48,776 nt of DNA from an uncultured Planctomycetaceae bacterium (GTDB lineage: Bacteria > Planctomycetota > Planctomycetia > Planctomycetales > Planctomycetaceae), in the NCBI GenBank assembly GCA_903858815.1, contig CAIOKE010000107.1, forward strand, positions 1 to 48,776, written 5' to 3'. Of the stretch, positions 34,900 to 43,412 are shown in pieces. The notes beneath the pieces are model-generated. The model was not told where the DNA came from. It did no database searches and worked only from the letters and a program-made list of their open reading frames with translations. The translations under genes and the position numbers were made by a program. Numbering within the stretch: the first letter of the stretch is position 1; each line of letters opens with the position of its first letter.

Positions 34900-35905
34900 G
34901 CGTCTTCCGCAGACGCTCTGCACATGCCTCCGGAGCCACCGGAATCACATCAATATCCGTCAGCAGCTCCCAGCCCGCCTGACACGTAATCCGTGGAGTC
35001 AGCTCCACAAACCACGGAAACGCATCCGCGTCATCCAATGCCGGCTGCACCACCGTCAGATTGAATGGAAACCGCTCACCAAGCTGCTGTGACAGTGCCC
35101 CGCAGAGATGCTGCAGGGCTTCTGCAAGCGATGTCAGCAGCTCACCAGAAGCCTCCCCAAACACACCTGCCTGCAATGGCAGAAAGCGAACATGCCATGC
35201 CGTCCGGGCAGCAAAAGGACACCACACAGCAACCCCGTCGGCTTCGCAGATCACACGACGGCCGGAAGCGCGCTCAGCGGCCAGCAGATCGCTGACCAGA
35301 CATCGTCCCGTCCGCCTGCGATAGTCCTCAACACGCCGGTGTCGCTCCAGCAGCAGCGCTGGCACATGCTCGGTTGCCAGAATCTGTGAATGACAGTGGG
35401 CCAGCGACGCACCAGCACTGAAACCCTCATTGCGGAAAATCGCCACACTGCGGTAACGCTGCATCGCTGCAACTGCGGCAGTCCGATCACGCCAGGCACC
35501 CAGCACGTCAGCCAGCTCCCCGACCGTCAGATCCCGCAGGCGCGTCCGCAGGTCCGGACACTCAATCACCACCTCATGACAACCGCCGAATGCCAGTCCC
35601 GGAAACAGCTCCGAGTCCTCGACAGCACCAGCTGCACCAGCCTGACCGCCAACTGTCGCCCCGGCAATCGGAAAACGATTGGGCACAACCCGCATCCGCC
35701 AGCCAGGAGCGTTGGCCGCTGTACCGGGATCCCGCAACGCCCAAACTTCACCCGGAGTTTCTGATTCGCAGCCTTCTGCAAATGGATCAGACTCAGCACT
35801 CAGAATCGGATCGGAACGCACCGCTCCCTGACGAAGACTGCGACCAATCGCAATGATCGATTGTCTGCCACTGAGCACATCTGTGCGAAGTTCGGAGCAA
35901 GCCAT
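34868..35905 (-). CDS. galT: Galactose-1-phosphate uridylyltransferase-like protein
   Basis: A 345-aa HIT-superfamily transferase related to GalT, which swaps UMP between UDP-glucose and galactose-1-phosphate (Leloir pathway). The catalytic H-x-H-x-Q is H170-C-H172-S-Q, with Cys where classical GalT has Pro. FRNEGFSAGASLAH before it and the C-terminal FNLTVVQP and FPWFVELTPR match the family. The N-terminal zinc motif C-P-F-C appears as DPFA, so one structural metal site is probably lost. The start at 35905 has GAGGCGG just upstream; a TTG at 35926 is the alternative. It lies 24 bases after the ExeA-like gene, probably one operon. It may use another sugar phosphate. Confidence 0.82.
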   Translation of the reverse strand: MACSELRTDVLSGRQSIIAIGRSLRQGAVRSDPILSAESDPFAEGCESETPGEVWALRDPGTAANAPGWRMRVVPNRFPIAGATVGGQAGAAGAVEDSELFPGLAFGGCHEVVIECPDLRTRLRDLTVGELADVLGAWRDRTAAVAAMQRYRSVAIFRNEGFSAGASLAHCHSQILATEHVPALLLERHRRVEDYRRRTGRCLVSDLLAAERASGRRVICEADGVAVWCPFAARTAWHVRFLPLQAGVFGEASGELLTSLAEALQHLCGALSQQLGERFPFNLTVVQPALDDADAFPWFVELTPRITCQAGWELLTDIDVIPVAPEACAERLRKTLSGDQSWLVR

Positions 35906-35929
35906 CAACCGCCTCGGCAGCCGCAAAGC

Positions 35930-36730
35930 TCAGGCCATCCGCAGTGCTCGCAGTGGCGGTGCCTCCGGGACAGTCCGCGAAAAAGCCTCTGCAGCCACCA
36001 TCCTCACCGTCTCAGCACTCAGGTCAGCAGACGGCCACGCCTCGTGCCACGTATGCAGCAGTTCACACAGCTGCTGCAGACGCTGCGGTAAACCCCGCGT
36101 CACCTCATGCAGGGCTCGCACAGTACCTGCATCCATCAATTCCGTCTCTAATCCCAGCCGCTGCAACAGCTCCGTTGCAAAATCGGCAGATTCCGCCGCT
36201 GAAAATTGCTCCAGCCGCACTGGCAGATACACGTGCTCGCCCAGTTCTTCAGGAATTTCAGACTCCACGGCAGCCACAACGGACAAAGAAGCCGAACCCG
36301 AAGCCGCCAGCGAAACCAGAAATCGCAGCACACTGCCGGCATCCGCCTCCGCTCGATGCACATCATCCAGCAGCAGAGTTGTGTGTGTGCCACATTGCGC
36401 CAGCCCGGACAGCTCGTCTCGCAGACGATTCAACAACTCATGACGTCGCAGTACGCCTCCCGTCAACAGTCCAATCGACAGACGATTGACAAGCAGCCAC
36501 AGGACGCCTTCGGAATCCAGCCCGGACAAACTCAGTGACACCACCCGGTCACCCGCTCGCCGCAGTTCCCGACCCACTCGCTCCAGTACTCGACTGCGAC
36601 CGCTGCCATCCGGTCCGCTCAGCACAGCGACTGGTTCACGACACTCCACGAGATAGACAAGGCGGTTCATTGCCTCGACATGTCGTGCACTGCTGAAAAA
36701 CCAGCCCGGCTGGGTCTTCTGCCCAAACAT
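35930..36730 (-). CDS. ExeA-like AAA ATPase with altered Walker A
   Basis: A 266-aa ATPase of the ExeA/GspA type (AAA_22), which in other bacteria acts with secretion systems or as a DNA-transposition-like ATPase. It starts like ExeA: MFGQKTQPGWFFSSARHVEA, then RLVYLVECREPVAVLSG. The Walker A is GPDGSGRS, with Arg at the position of the invariant Lys. Walker B is TLLLDDVHRAE. A C-terminal helical lid region follows (LPQRLQQLCELLHTW). The start at 36730 has GGAAG five bases upstream; a frame to 36793 adds 21 non-family residues. It precedes the galT-like gene by 24 bases and is divergent from purM. The Lys-to-Arg change usually weakens ATP hydrolysis, so a regulatory or binding-only role is possible. 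Confidence 0.78.
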   Translation of the reverse strand: MFGQKTQPGWFFSSARHVEAMNRLVYLVECREPVAVLSGPDGSGRSRVLERVGRELRRAGDRVVSLSLSGLDSEGVLWLLVNRLSIGLLTGGVLRRHELLNRLRDELSGLAQCGTHTTLLLDDVHRAEADAGSVLRFLVSLAASGSASLSVVAAVESEIPEELGEHVYLPVRLEQFSAAESADFATELLQRLGLETELMDAGTVRALHEVTRGLPQRLQQLCELLHTWHEAWPSADLSAETVRMVAAEAFSRTVPEAPPLRALRMA

Positions 36731-36937
36731 CGCATCTTCCCGATCTTGCACTTCTATCGCCTGAAGTCGATCCGATTTCGGCGTTCTGGGCACCGGGCTA
36801 TGATCCCGATTCCCCCACGCGCGCTGCCGTCACATTCGGCACAATCCACCCTGACAGATTAGCAAAATCCCTGGATTCGGCAGAATTCCAACCTTCGACA
36901 CCAGACCCCTTCACCCCACGCATCCCTACCCCACGGC

Positions 36938-36966
36938 TTGACATCCGGCCCCGAAATTCGTGCAAT
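36938..36966 (+). promoter_or_regulatory. Sigma-70 type promoter for purM
   Basis: A perfect TTGACA (36938-36943), a 17-base spacer and TGCAAT (36961-36966, 4/6 to consensus) predict a transcript start about 40 bases before the purM ATG. Confidence 0.7.
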
Positions 36967-37013
36967 GTCCGCTCAGTTTCGCATCGCTCGTCCCTCTTCA
37001 ACTGAACTGCCAA

Positions 37014-38072
37014 ATGTCAGATCTGACCTATCGTTCCGCCGGCGTCGACCTCGAACTCTATGAACAGGCGATGCAGAAACTGCCGGCACTGATGAAACGC
37101 ACCTTCACGCCAGGTGTGATGGATCTCCCAGGCGGTTTTGCCGGGCTGTTCCGACTGAACGCCCTGAGGCAATGGCAGGACCCCGTACTGGTCTCAGGTA
37201 CCGACGGCGTCGGCACAAAAATTAAGGTTGCCATTCATTGCGGTCGTTTCAACACCATCGGCATCGACCTCGTAGCCATGTGCGTCAATGACTGCCTGTG
37301 CCTCGGTGCCGAACCCCTCTTTTTTCTGGATTACATTGCACTCGGAAAAGACGATCCTCAACTCCTCGAACAACTCGTATCAGGGGTCAGCGACGGATGT
37401 CAGCAGGCCGGCGCCGCTCTGCTGGGTGGCGAAACCGCCATCATGCCCGATCTCTATGCCGCAGGTGACTTCGACATGGCAGGCTTCTGTGTCGGAGTCG
37501 CTGAACGCAGCGACCTCGTTGATGGCCGCTATCGCGTACATATCGGGGATGCTCTGATCGGAGTTCCCTCCTCTGGCTTCCACTCCAATGGCTACAGCCT
37601 TGTCCGCAAAGCTGTGTTCTCTCACGCCGGACTCCACGTTTCTGACACCATTCCCCAGCTGAACTGCACGGTCGGCGATGTACTGCTGAAACCCACCCGC
37701 ATCTATGCTGCTACCGTCGCCGCTGCTCGTACCGCTGCCACACCCGCCGGACTGCACGCGATCGCCCACATCACAGGTGGCGGAATCGCTGACAACCTTG
37801 TGCGAGTCCTGCCGGAATACTGCTGTGCCGTGATTGACCGCAACTCCTGGCAGCCAGCACCCGTGTTCCCTTGGCTGCAGCAACTGGGCAGCATTTCAGA
37901 GTCTGAAATGTTCAGCGTTTTCAATATGGGCATCGGCATGATCTTCGCCGTGCCTCAGGAATGTGCCCACACCGTCCTGCAGGCCGTCTCTACACCAGAA
38001 TATCCAGCTGCAATTCTTGGCACCGTTCGCAAACAGGAACAGCAGGAACCGTCCGTCGAATTCCGTAACTGA
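37014..38072 (+). CDS. purM: Phosphoribosylformylglycinamidine cyclo-ligase
   Basis: A 352-aa AIR synthetase: it closes formylglycinamidine ribonucleotide to aminoimidazole ribonucleotide with ATP, in purine synthesis. Diagnostic segments: SGTDGVGTKIKVA, VAMCVNDCLCLGAEPLFFLDY, LLGGETAIMPDLY, GVPSSGFHSNGYSLVRK and AHITGGGIADNLVRVLP. Length is standard. The ATG at 37014 matches the family N-terminus (SDLTYRSAGVD); an in-frame start at 36960 would lie inside the promoter -10 element. The gene stands alone, divergent from the ATPase/galT pair and convergent with the GYF gene, with no other purine genes in the window. Confidence 0.97.
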   Translation: MSDLTYRSAGVDLELYEQAMQKLPALMKRTFTPGVMDLPGGFAGLFRLNALRQWQDPVLVSGTDGVGTKIKVAIHCGRFNTIGIDLVAMCVNDCLCLGAEPLFFLDYIALGKDDPQLLEQLVSGVSDGCQQAGAALLGGETAIMPDLYAAGDFDMAGFCVGVAERSDLVDGRYRVHIGDALIGVPSSGFHSNGYSLVRKAVFSHAGLHVSDTIPQLNCTVGDVLLKPTRIYAATVAAARTAATPAGLHAIAHITGGGIADNLVRVLPEYCCAVIDRNSWQPAPVFPWLQQLGSISESEMFSVFNMGIGMIFAVPQECAHTVLQAVSTPEYPAAILGTVRKQEQQEPSVEFRN

Positions 38073-38094
38073 TCAGCACGCTGCTGCTGATCAG
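38069..38094. terminator. Hairpin between convergent purM and GYF genes
   Basis: A perfect 10-bp stem, CTGATCAGCA with TGCTGATCAG, has a 6-base loop and overlaps the purM stop codon. No T-run is present on either side. It fills nearly all of the 25-base gap between the two stop codons, so it may serve both. Confidence 0.5.
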
Positions 38095-38097
38095 CAC

Positions 38098-39375
38098 TCA
38101 GCCGCCGCGGTACTTCTGAATCAGTCCCTTAGCATCGCTGACCGCCTGCTTCTGCTTATCCGCATCCTTCGGATCCATCTTCGCAAACTCCAGCATCTTC
38201 TCAAGAGCATCCAGCAGGTGCTTGTTCTTCGCGCTCGGTGTGCCCCCGGCCTTAATAGCCGCAGCATATGCCCCGATCTCCTTCTCCACAGACATCATCT
38301 GACCTTTATAGGCCACCAGCTGTGTCTTCGGATTCAAAGCTTCGATCGTCTGAATCGCCAACTCGGTCCTGCGAGCATAGCGGTCATAATCTGACTTAAA
38401 AAGCTTCAGCAGGGGATCAGAAAACATGAACAGAACACCCGCCAGAACCAGCCCCAGGACAACCTTCGCCGGAGTCCCGAACTCAAGACGCACCCCACCA
38501 CCCGAAGACTTCTTCGACCTCGCTGGAGCTGCGTAGTTTTTCGCAGCCGCTGCCGCTGCTGCACCAACTGCAGACATCGGCGGAGCAGCACCTGGTGCTG
38601 CCTGAGCCGGCGCAGCAGATAACGCGGGTGCCGCAGATCCCGCTGGCTCCGCTGCCGCTCCACCCGAACTGTAAAGGCCCGGACGTCGAACAGGCTGCGG
38701 CTCCTCATCCGCAAATACCTCGGTCAGTATGTCATCAACCGCACTGGTGTCTTCCTTCGCACCACGCCCACCCTTCTTCCGCCCCTTGCCAGCTGCTGCT
38801 GGCTTCGCTGACGGCTTCGCCGCAGCTTTCGGAGCCTCACTCACAGCTGACTGCTCAGCCACCGCAGAGTCCTCAGCACTGGAAGCCTCGGACTCCAATG
38901 GAACCATCGCAGCAAAAATCAACGCCAGCTCGCTGTACTCCAATGCTGCACGCCACGCCACAGCACCCGCCTCACGAACCAGATCAGACTCCAGCAAACG
39001 ACCGCCAGCAGCCAGTTGCTGCAATGACTGCATAGGAATCGGGCCAAGCGATACGCCCTGAACCTGATAATAAAACCCTGTCTCAGCCGGCGGCACGGGA
39101 GCCGCAGGAGCCGCTGCCGCAGCACCATAGGCCGCCTTCCGAGCCGTCGGCCCACTCTCCTCAAACTCAAACGACAGCTCTGACAAATCACTGATCACAG
39201 CATCATCAGTACCCTGCAACTCAGAATACGACGATGCTGGCTGCCAGTCTGCACCGTCAACCGGTCGCACAGGATCCGACTCGGAAATCGTCCCGTCCTT
39301 CATCAATTCACGCAGGGATTCTGCTGAGACTGGACCAAACTCCTCACCCAGCAGCTGGTAGTACCATTGCGACAT
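38098..39375 (-). CDS. GYF_2 domain membrane protein
   Basis: A 425-aa protein with two GYF_2 domains, at 1-52 (WYYQLLGEEFGPVSAESLREL) and 99-150 (FYYQVQGVSLGPIPMQSLQQL). Both keep the Trp/Tyr-Y-Y, G-P and W-x-P/A pattern thought to bind proline-rich or other peptides. A long Ala/Pro/Lys-rich linker follows (about 160-300), then one transmembrane helix at about 301-322 and a C-terminal helical domain rich in Lys that is probably cytoplasmic or periplasmic. Such proteins are abundant in planctomycetes and have no defined function; peptide or protein recognition is inferred. The ATG at 39375 starts exactly at the first GYF domain. Convergent with purM. Confidence 0.85.
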   Translation of the reverse strand: MSQWYYQLLGEEFGPVSAESLRELMKDGTISESDPVRPVDGADWQPASSYSELQGTDDAVISDLSELSFEFEESGPTARKAAYGAAAAAPAAPVPPAETGFYYQVQGVSLGPIPMQSLQQLAAGGRLLESDLVREAGAVAWRAALEYSELALIFAAMVPLESEASSAEDSAVAEQSAVSEAPKAAAKPSAKPAAAGKGRKKGGRGAKEDTSAVDDILTEVFADEEPQPVRRPGLYSSGGAAAEPAGSAAPALSAAPAQAAPGAAPPMSAVGAAAAAAAKNYAAPARSKKSSGGGVRLEFGTPAKVVLGLVLAGVLFMFSDPLLKLFKSDYDRYARRTELAIQTIEALNPKTQLVAYKGQMMSVEKEIGAYAAAIKAGGTPSAKNKHLLDALEKMLEFAKMDPKDADKQKQAVSDAKGLIQKYRGG

Positions 39376-39583
39376 AACTGAATCCCGACTACGACCTGAT
39401 AAACACTCCCTTCACATTCTGCCCCAGGAAAACCACGATTTGCCAGATATCCAACAGGGTCTCCACCGATTTTCCCCGGAAAAACCGGCTCCCGCGTGAC
39501 TGTGTGGCCGGAAAAACCCATAATTTGCCCGCAACTCATCTGCTCCCACCACGTTCTCCTGCACTCCTGCCCGCCACCGAACC
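39376..39583. other. Divergent intergenic region with a short repeat pair
   Basis: A related segment occurs twice: CAGGAAAACCACGATTTGCC near 39430 and GGAAAAACCCATAATTTGCC near 39511. They could be duplicated regulator sites between the divergent GYF and DUF1592 genes. No promoter with good spacing was found. Confidence 0.3.
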
Positions 39584-42500
39584 ATGAACACTCTCCCACC
39601 ACGTCCCAACTCCCGGCTCATCCTGTGGCTCATCACATTGCTGCCAATCCTGCTCAAGACCCCCGCCGTCGCTCAGGATTCCACTGTCACCTCACAGAAC
39701 TCCACGGATGCGGCCGACCGCATCGCGGTGTTCGAAACCAAAGTCCGCCCCCTGCTCACCGAACGATGCGCTCGCTGCCATAACGCCGACAATATGACGT
39801 CCGGCATTCGAGTCGATCAGATCAGTGGAATTCCCGAAGATCGACACCTCGCTCTGCTCGAAGATATCCGCGAACAGATCGATTCCGCCGCCATGCCACC
39901 CGAAAATGAACCGGGGCTGACAGCCGAACAACGCACCACAATCACACACTGGATCGACTCGGCCGTCCGCGCCGCTCAGGAACAGGGTGCACAAAAAAAT
40001 GGTGCCATGCGGCGACTGACCATCGCACAATACCGCAACAGCCTCCGTGACCTGCTGGGAATTCAGGAAGACCTCACTGATGCACTGCCCGCTGATGCCA
40101 TCTCAAAGGATGGCTTCACCAATAACGCCGCACTCATGACACTCTCGCCACTGCTGTCCGAAGCATGGTTCGAAATTGCCCAGCGAGCCCTGCAGCAGTG
40201 TATCGTTGACGAATCTGCCGTGCCCGTCATTCAAACATTCCGCATGGACCTCGGACGCAGCATCAACCCCGATCCAACTCGCGATCAGCTGATCCTTGGC
40301 GCAAACAGCGAACTGCTGCCCTCCACAGACTTCCACGTCATCGAACTGGCTCCACACAAACCCTTTGCCTTCCAGCCATGGCAGATGAAACGCTCGTTCG
40401 ACTTCATCGAAGGTTACGTCGGTAATGACACTATCCGACAGTGGAAACACTTCGATGGACTCGCACACTCCGTCTTCGCCTGCCTGCGAGGAAACCCCGG
40501 CTACCCCCGCGGCTCCGCCTGGGAAACCACTCCCGATGGACTGCTGCTCAGAACCGCTGTCCCAGGCTCTGAGATCTTCGGAGAATCCACCACCTATGGC
40601 CCCCGTGCCAACTTCAAAATCTCACTCCGTGAACTGCCGAACCACGGAAACTTCCGCATCACCGTACGCGCGGCAGCAGTCAATGATGCCCTGCTGCTGC
40701 CCCCCGATGCGCCTCTCAACTGGACACCCGACTCCAGCAGAATTCCGCTCCCGTCCAATGCACCCGCTGCTCTTGAAATCAGCCAGCCAGGCATCTTCCG
40801 AATCTGTCTCATTGGACCAGCCGCGGCATCCGGCAGTCAGCTCCAGCTGCAGTTCAACAGCCTGCAGGTCTCCACAAAGATTGAAGGTGGCAGAGCTCTG
40901 CCCGAACTCAATCTGTCGCCCGATCAGCTCGTCAGCCCGCTGTTCCTCGTCCGCCTTCCAGCCGGTCGCACAGATTTCATCGCCACACTCTCACAACCAC
41001 AGCACGCCTGCGAGTTGCTGGTGACACCCCTCGCAGCAGATACCCCGCTTGCCAAAGATTTTCTGAAATTCGAAAGCCGCAGACCGTGGCTGGGAGTTCA
41101 CCTCGGACTGCGGCGCGATTGCGGCAGCACACTCGCTGCCGTCGGACAACCCGTCGAAGTTCAAAACCACGAACTGCTGCAGTACACCTTCCAGGGTGCG
41201 ATCGCTGATTTCCCGGCTCCCGAAGTGGAAAAAGACAACGTCAACTATCTCGCCGGGATTCGCGAAATCGGAGTCCGCAGCGAATTCACCGATGGACGCG
41301 ATTTGCCCAGACTGAAAATTCAGTCCATCCGCTTCGAAGGACCATACTACGAAACGTGGCCACCCGAGACACATCGTCGGATCTTCGTACAGTCACAGCT
41401 CAAACCGCCGCTGCAGGTTCTTTCAGGACCCGGCAGCGAAGACAGCCGCAGACTTGAAGAACCATGGGCTCGCGAAATCCTGACACAGTTCGCAGCCCGA
41501 GCATGGCGACGCCCCGTCAGCGAAACAGAACTGCAGCTCCTGATCAAAGTCTGGAACTCGGCTCGCTCAGATGGCGCCGATTTCTTCCACAGCATTCAGG
41601 ACGCTCTGCTCGTCGTACTCACTTCACCCGCTTTCCTGTTCATCGTCGAAGACAGCCTCAGCCCCGATCCTGAACCACTGACGGATTATGAACTGGCTGC
41701 CAGGCTGGCCTTCTTCCTCCACAACTCACCACCCGATCCTCAGCTCACCGCTCTTGCCGCTGACGGAACACTCAGACAGCATCTGCACGCTGAAATTGAT
41801 CGCCTGATCGACCACCCGCACTTCGACAGATTCCTCAGTGAATTCGCACCCCAGTGGCTGAATCTTGATCGCTTTGATGTACTGGCTGTCGACGAACGAC
41901 GCTTCCCGCACCTGAACCGCACCATCCGCAGCAGATTGCGACAGGAACCCGCCGAAACTCTTGCTTTCCTGATTCGCAATGATCGGCCCGTCAGTGAACT
42001 TGTACGCGCCGATTACATCCTCGCCGATGATGCCGTCGCCACCTACTACGGGTTGGCAGACCTCCACGAATCCGGATTTCGATTTACCCCGATTCCTCAC
42101 AAAGGCGGACTCGGCGGACTGCTGACTCAGGCCGCTGTGCTTGCCGGCCTTTCAAATGGCCGTGAACCCAATCCCATCAAACGCGGTGCATGGCTCGCCC
42201 GCAGAATCATCGCGGAGCCCCCGGCTGATCCCCCGCCAAATGTGCCACAGCTTCCCGAAAATAACGACAACTCACTGACACTGCGGCAGAAACTGGAAGC
42301 CCATCGAAATCAACCCGGCTGCGCCAAATGTCATGCCGGTATCGATCCATGGGGGCTCCCCTTTGAACAGTATGACGCATCAGGACGCAGACGCAGCGAT
42401 CCCGTCGAAGCTGCATCAACCCTGCCGGATGGACACACCGTGGATGGTGTTGAGCAACTGAAACAGTACCTCGCCGAAGAGCGCATCGATCAGCTCACGT

Positions 42501-42664
42501 TCTGCCTCACAAAACATCTGGCCACATGGGCCAATGGACGCTCCCTCGCATGGACGGAACTGGAACAACTTCGGGCCGAAGCTCGACAACTGCCCCACGA
42601 TCAGAAGACCTGCCGTCGACTGCTGCACAACATCATCGACAGTCCCCTGTTTCTCACCAAATAG
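39584..42664 (+). CDS. Planctomycete DUF1592-family cytochrome c protein
   Basis: A 1026-aa exported protein with signal peptide (LILWLITLLPILL). Domains in order: planctomycete cytochrome c-like (heme motif C62-ARC-H66), DUF1587 (MRRLTIAQYRNSLRDLLGI), a carbohydrate-binding-like middle part, DUF1595 (AARAWRRPVSETELQLL), DUF1592 (LTDYELAARLAFFLHNS), DUF1588 with a second heme motif (C913-AKC-H917 then GIDPWGLPFEQYD) and DUF1585 (CLTKHLATWANGR). The architecture is complete. Proteins of this kind are proposed to act in periplasmic breakdown of complex carbohydrates, but no reaction is proven. The DUF1552 protein that usually follows is absent; the next gene is on the other strand. Confidence 0.93.
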   Translation: MNTLPPRPNSRLILWLITLLPILLKTPAVAQDSTVTSQNSTDAADRIAVFETKVRPLLTERCARCHNADNMTSGIRVDQISGIPEDRHLALLEDIREQIDSAAMPPENEPGLTAEQRTTITHWIDSAVRAAQEQGAQKNGAMRRLTIAQYRNSLRDLLGIQEDLTDALPADAISKDGFTNNAALMTLSPLLSEAWFEIAQRALQQCIVDESAVPVIQTFRMDLGRSINPDPTRDQLILGANSELLPSTDFHVIELAPHKPFAFQPWQMKRSFDFIEGYVGNDTIRQWKHFDGLAHSVFACLRGNPGYPRGSAWETTPDGLLLRTAVPGSEIFGESTTYGPRANFKISLRELPNHGNFRITVRAAAVNDALLLPPDAPLNWTPDSSRIPLPSNAPAALEISQPGIFRICLIGPAAASGSQLQLQFNSLQVSTKIEGGRALPELNLSPDQLVSPLFLVRLPAGRTDFIATLSQPQHACELLVTPLAADTPLAKDFLKFESRRPWLGVHLGLRRDCGSTLAAVGQPVEVQNHELLQYTFQGAIADFPAPEVEKDNVNYLAGIREIGVRSEFTDGRDLPRLKIQSIRFEGPYYETWPPETHRRIFVQSQLKPPLQVLSGPGSEDSRRLEEPWAREILTQFAARAWRRPVSETELQLLIKVWNSARSDGADFFHSIQDALLVVLTSPAFLFIVEDSLSPDPEPLTDYELAARLAFFLHNSPPDPQLTALAADGTLRQHLHAEIDRLIDHPHFDRFLSEFAPQWLNLDRFDVLAVDERRFPHLNRTIRSRLRQEPAETLAFLIRNDRPVSELVRADYILADDAVATYYGLADLHESGFRFTPIPHKGGLGGLLTQAAVLAGLSNGREPNPIKRGAWLARRIIAEPPADPPPNVPQLPENNDNSLTLRQKLEAHRNQPGCAKCHAGIDPWGLPFEQYDASGRRRSDPVEAASTLPDGHTVDGVEQLKQYLAEERIDQLTFCLTKHLATWANGRSLAWTELEQLRAEARQLPHDQKTCRRLLHNIIDSPLFLTK

Positions 42665-42698
42665 CCATCCTGCAACGCCCGTCGACTGACCTGTCCGT

Positions 42699-43412
42699 TC
42701 AATGACACAGAGGACATGCAGGGCCCTGCTGCTGCTCCGCTGAAATCGCCAGCTGCAGCCCCCGCGATACCGTCATCAGACCCGTAATCAGCACGCTCAC
42801 AGCTGCCACTCGTAACAGCCTGCGGCGAACACCCACAGCCGCAAACGACAGACCCGCACCCGCGATCAGCAGCATCGGCACAGTCCCCAGACCAAAACAC
42901 AACATCACAATCGCACCACGACCCGGATGACCCGTGCTGGCGGACAGTGCCAGAAATCCATACACCAGACCGCACGGAAGAAATCCCGTCATTATCCCCG
43001 CCACAAATGCTGCGGAATGAGACCCACCCAGAAAGAATCGACTGAAAATCGTCCGCGCCGGACAGATCCCTGAAACGGATCCCACCCTGAACCCTCGTAC
43101 CCACCCCGCAGCCTGCAATGCCTGCACGATCAGTAATAGCCCCGCGATAATCGACAGAATCGACTGCAGACGAATCGCATCCCGCTGCAGACTCATCAGC
43201 CTCGTCCCGGCAGCAGCTGCACACACACCCAGAAACACATACGTTACGATCCGACCGCTCGCCCAGCACAACTGCCGAACCAGCGCCCCCCGCAATCCAC
43301 CACTCCCCAGACTCATCGATGCCGCAATCGACCCGCACATCCCCAGACAATGCACCGATCCCGCCAGTCCACTCAACAGCACCGCCAGCAGTTCCAGTCG
43401 ACTACTCAGCAT
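42699..43412 (-). CDS. SafE/TauE-like membrane protein (cbb3-associated)
   Basis: A 237-aa inner-membrane protein with about six hydrophobic helices and the Cys-rich start SGLAGSVHCLGMCGSIA, plus MTGFLPCGLVYGFLA. This is the H-C-x-G-M-C-G form of the SafE/DsbD-like family often found next to cbb3 oxidase genes, where it is thought to help supply copper. The ATG at 43412 overlaps the end of the copper ATPase gene by seven bases (ATGCTGA), indicating translational coupling. It is the last gene of the oxidase operon. Role in CuB delivery or reductant transfer is inferred from the family and context. Confidence 0.8.
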   Translation of the reverse strand: MLSSRLELLAVLLSGLAGSVHCLGMCGSIAASMSLGSGGLRGALVRQLCWASGRIVTYVFLGVCAAAAGTRLMSLQRDAIRLQSILSIIAGLLLIVQALQAAGWVRGFRVGSVSGICPARTIFSRFFLGGSHSAAFVAGIMTGFLPCGLVYGFLALSASTGHPGRGAIVMLCFGLGTVPMLLIAGAGLSFAAVGVRRRLLRVAAVSVLITGLMTVSRGLQLAISAEQQQGPACPLCH

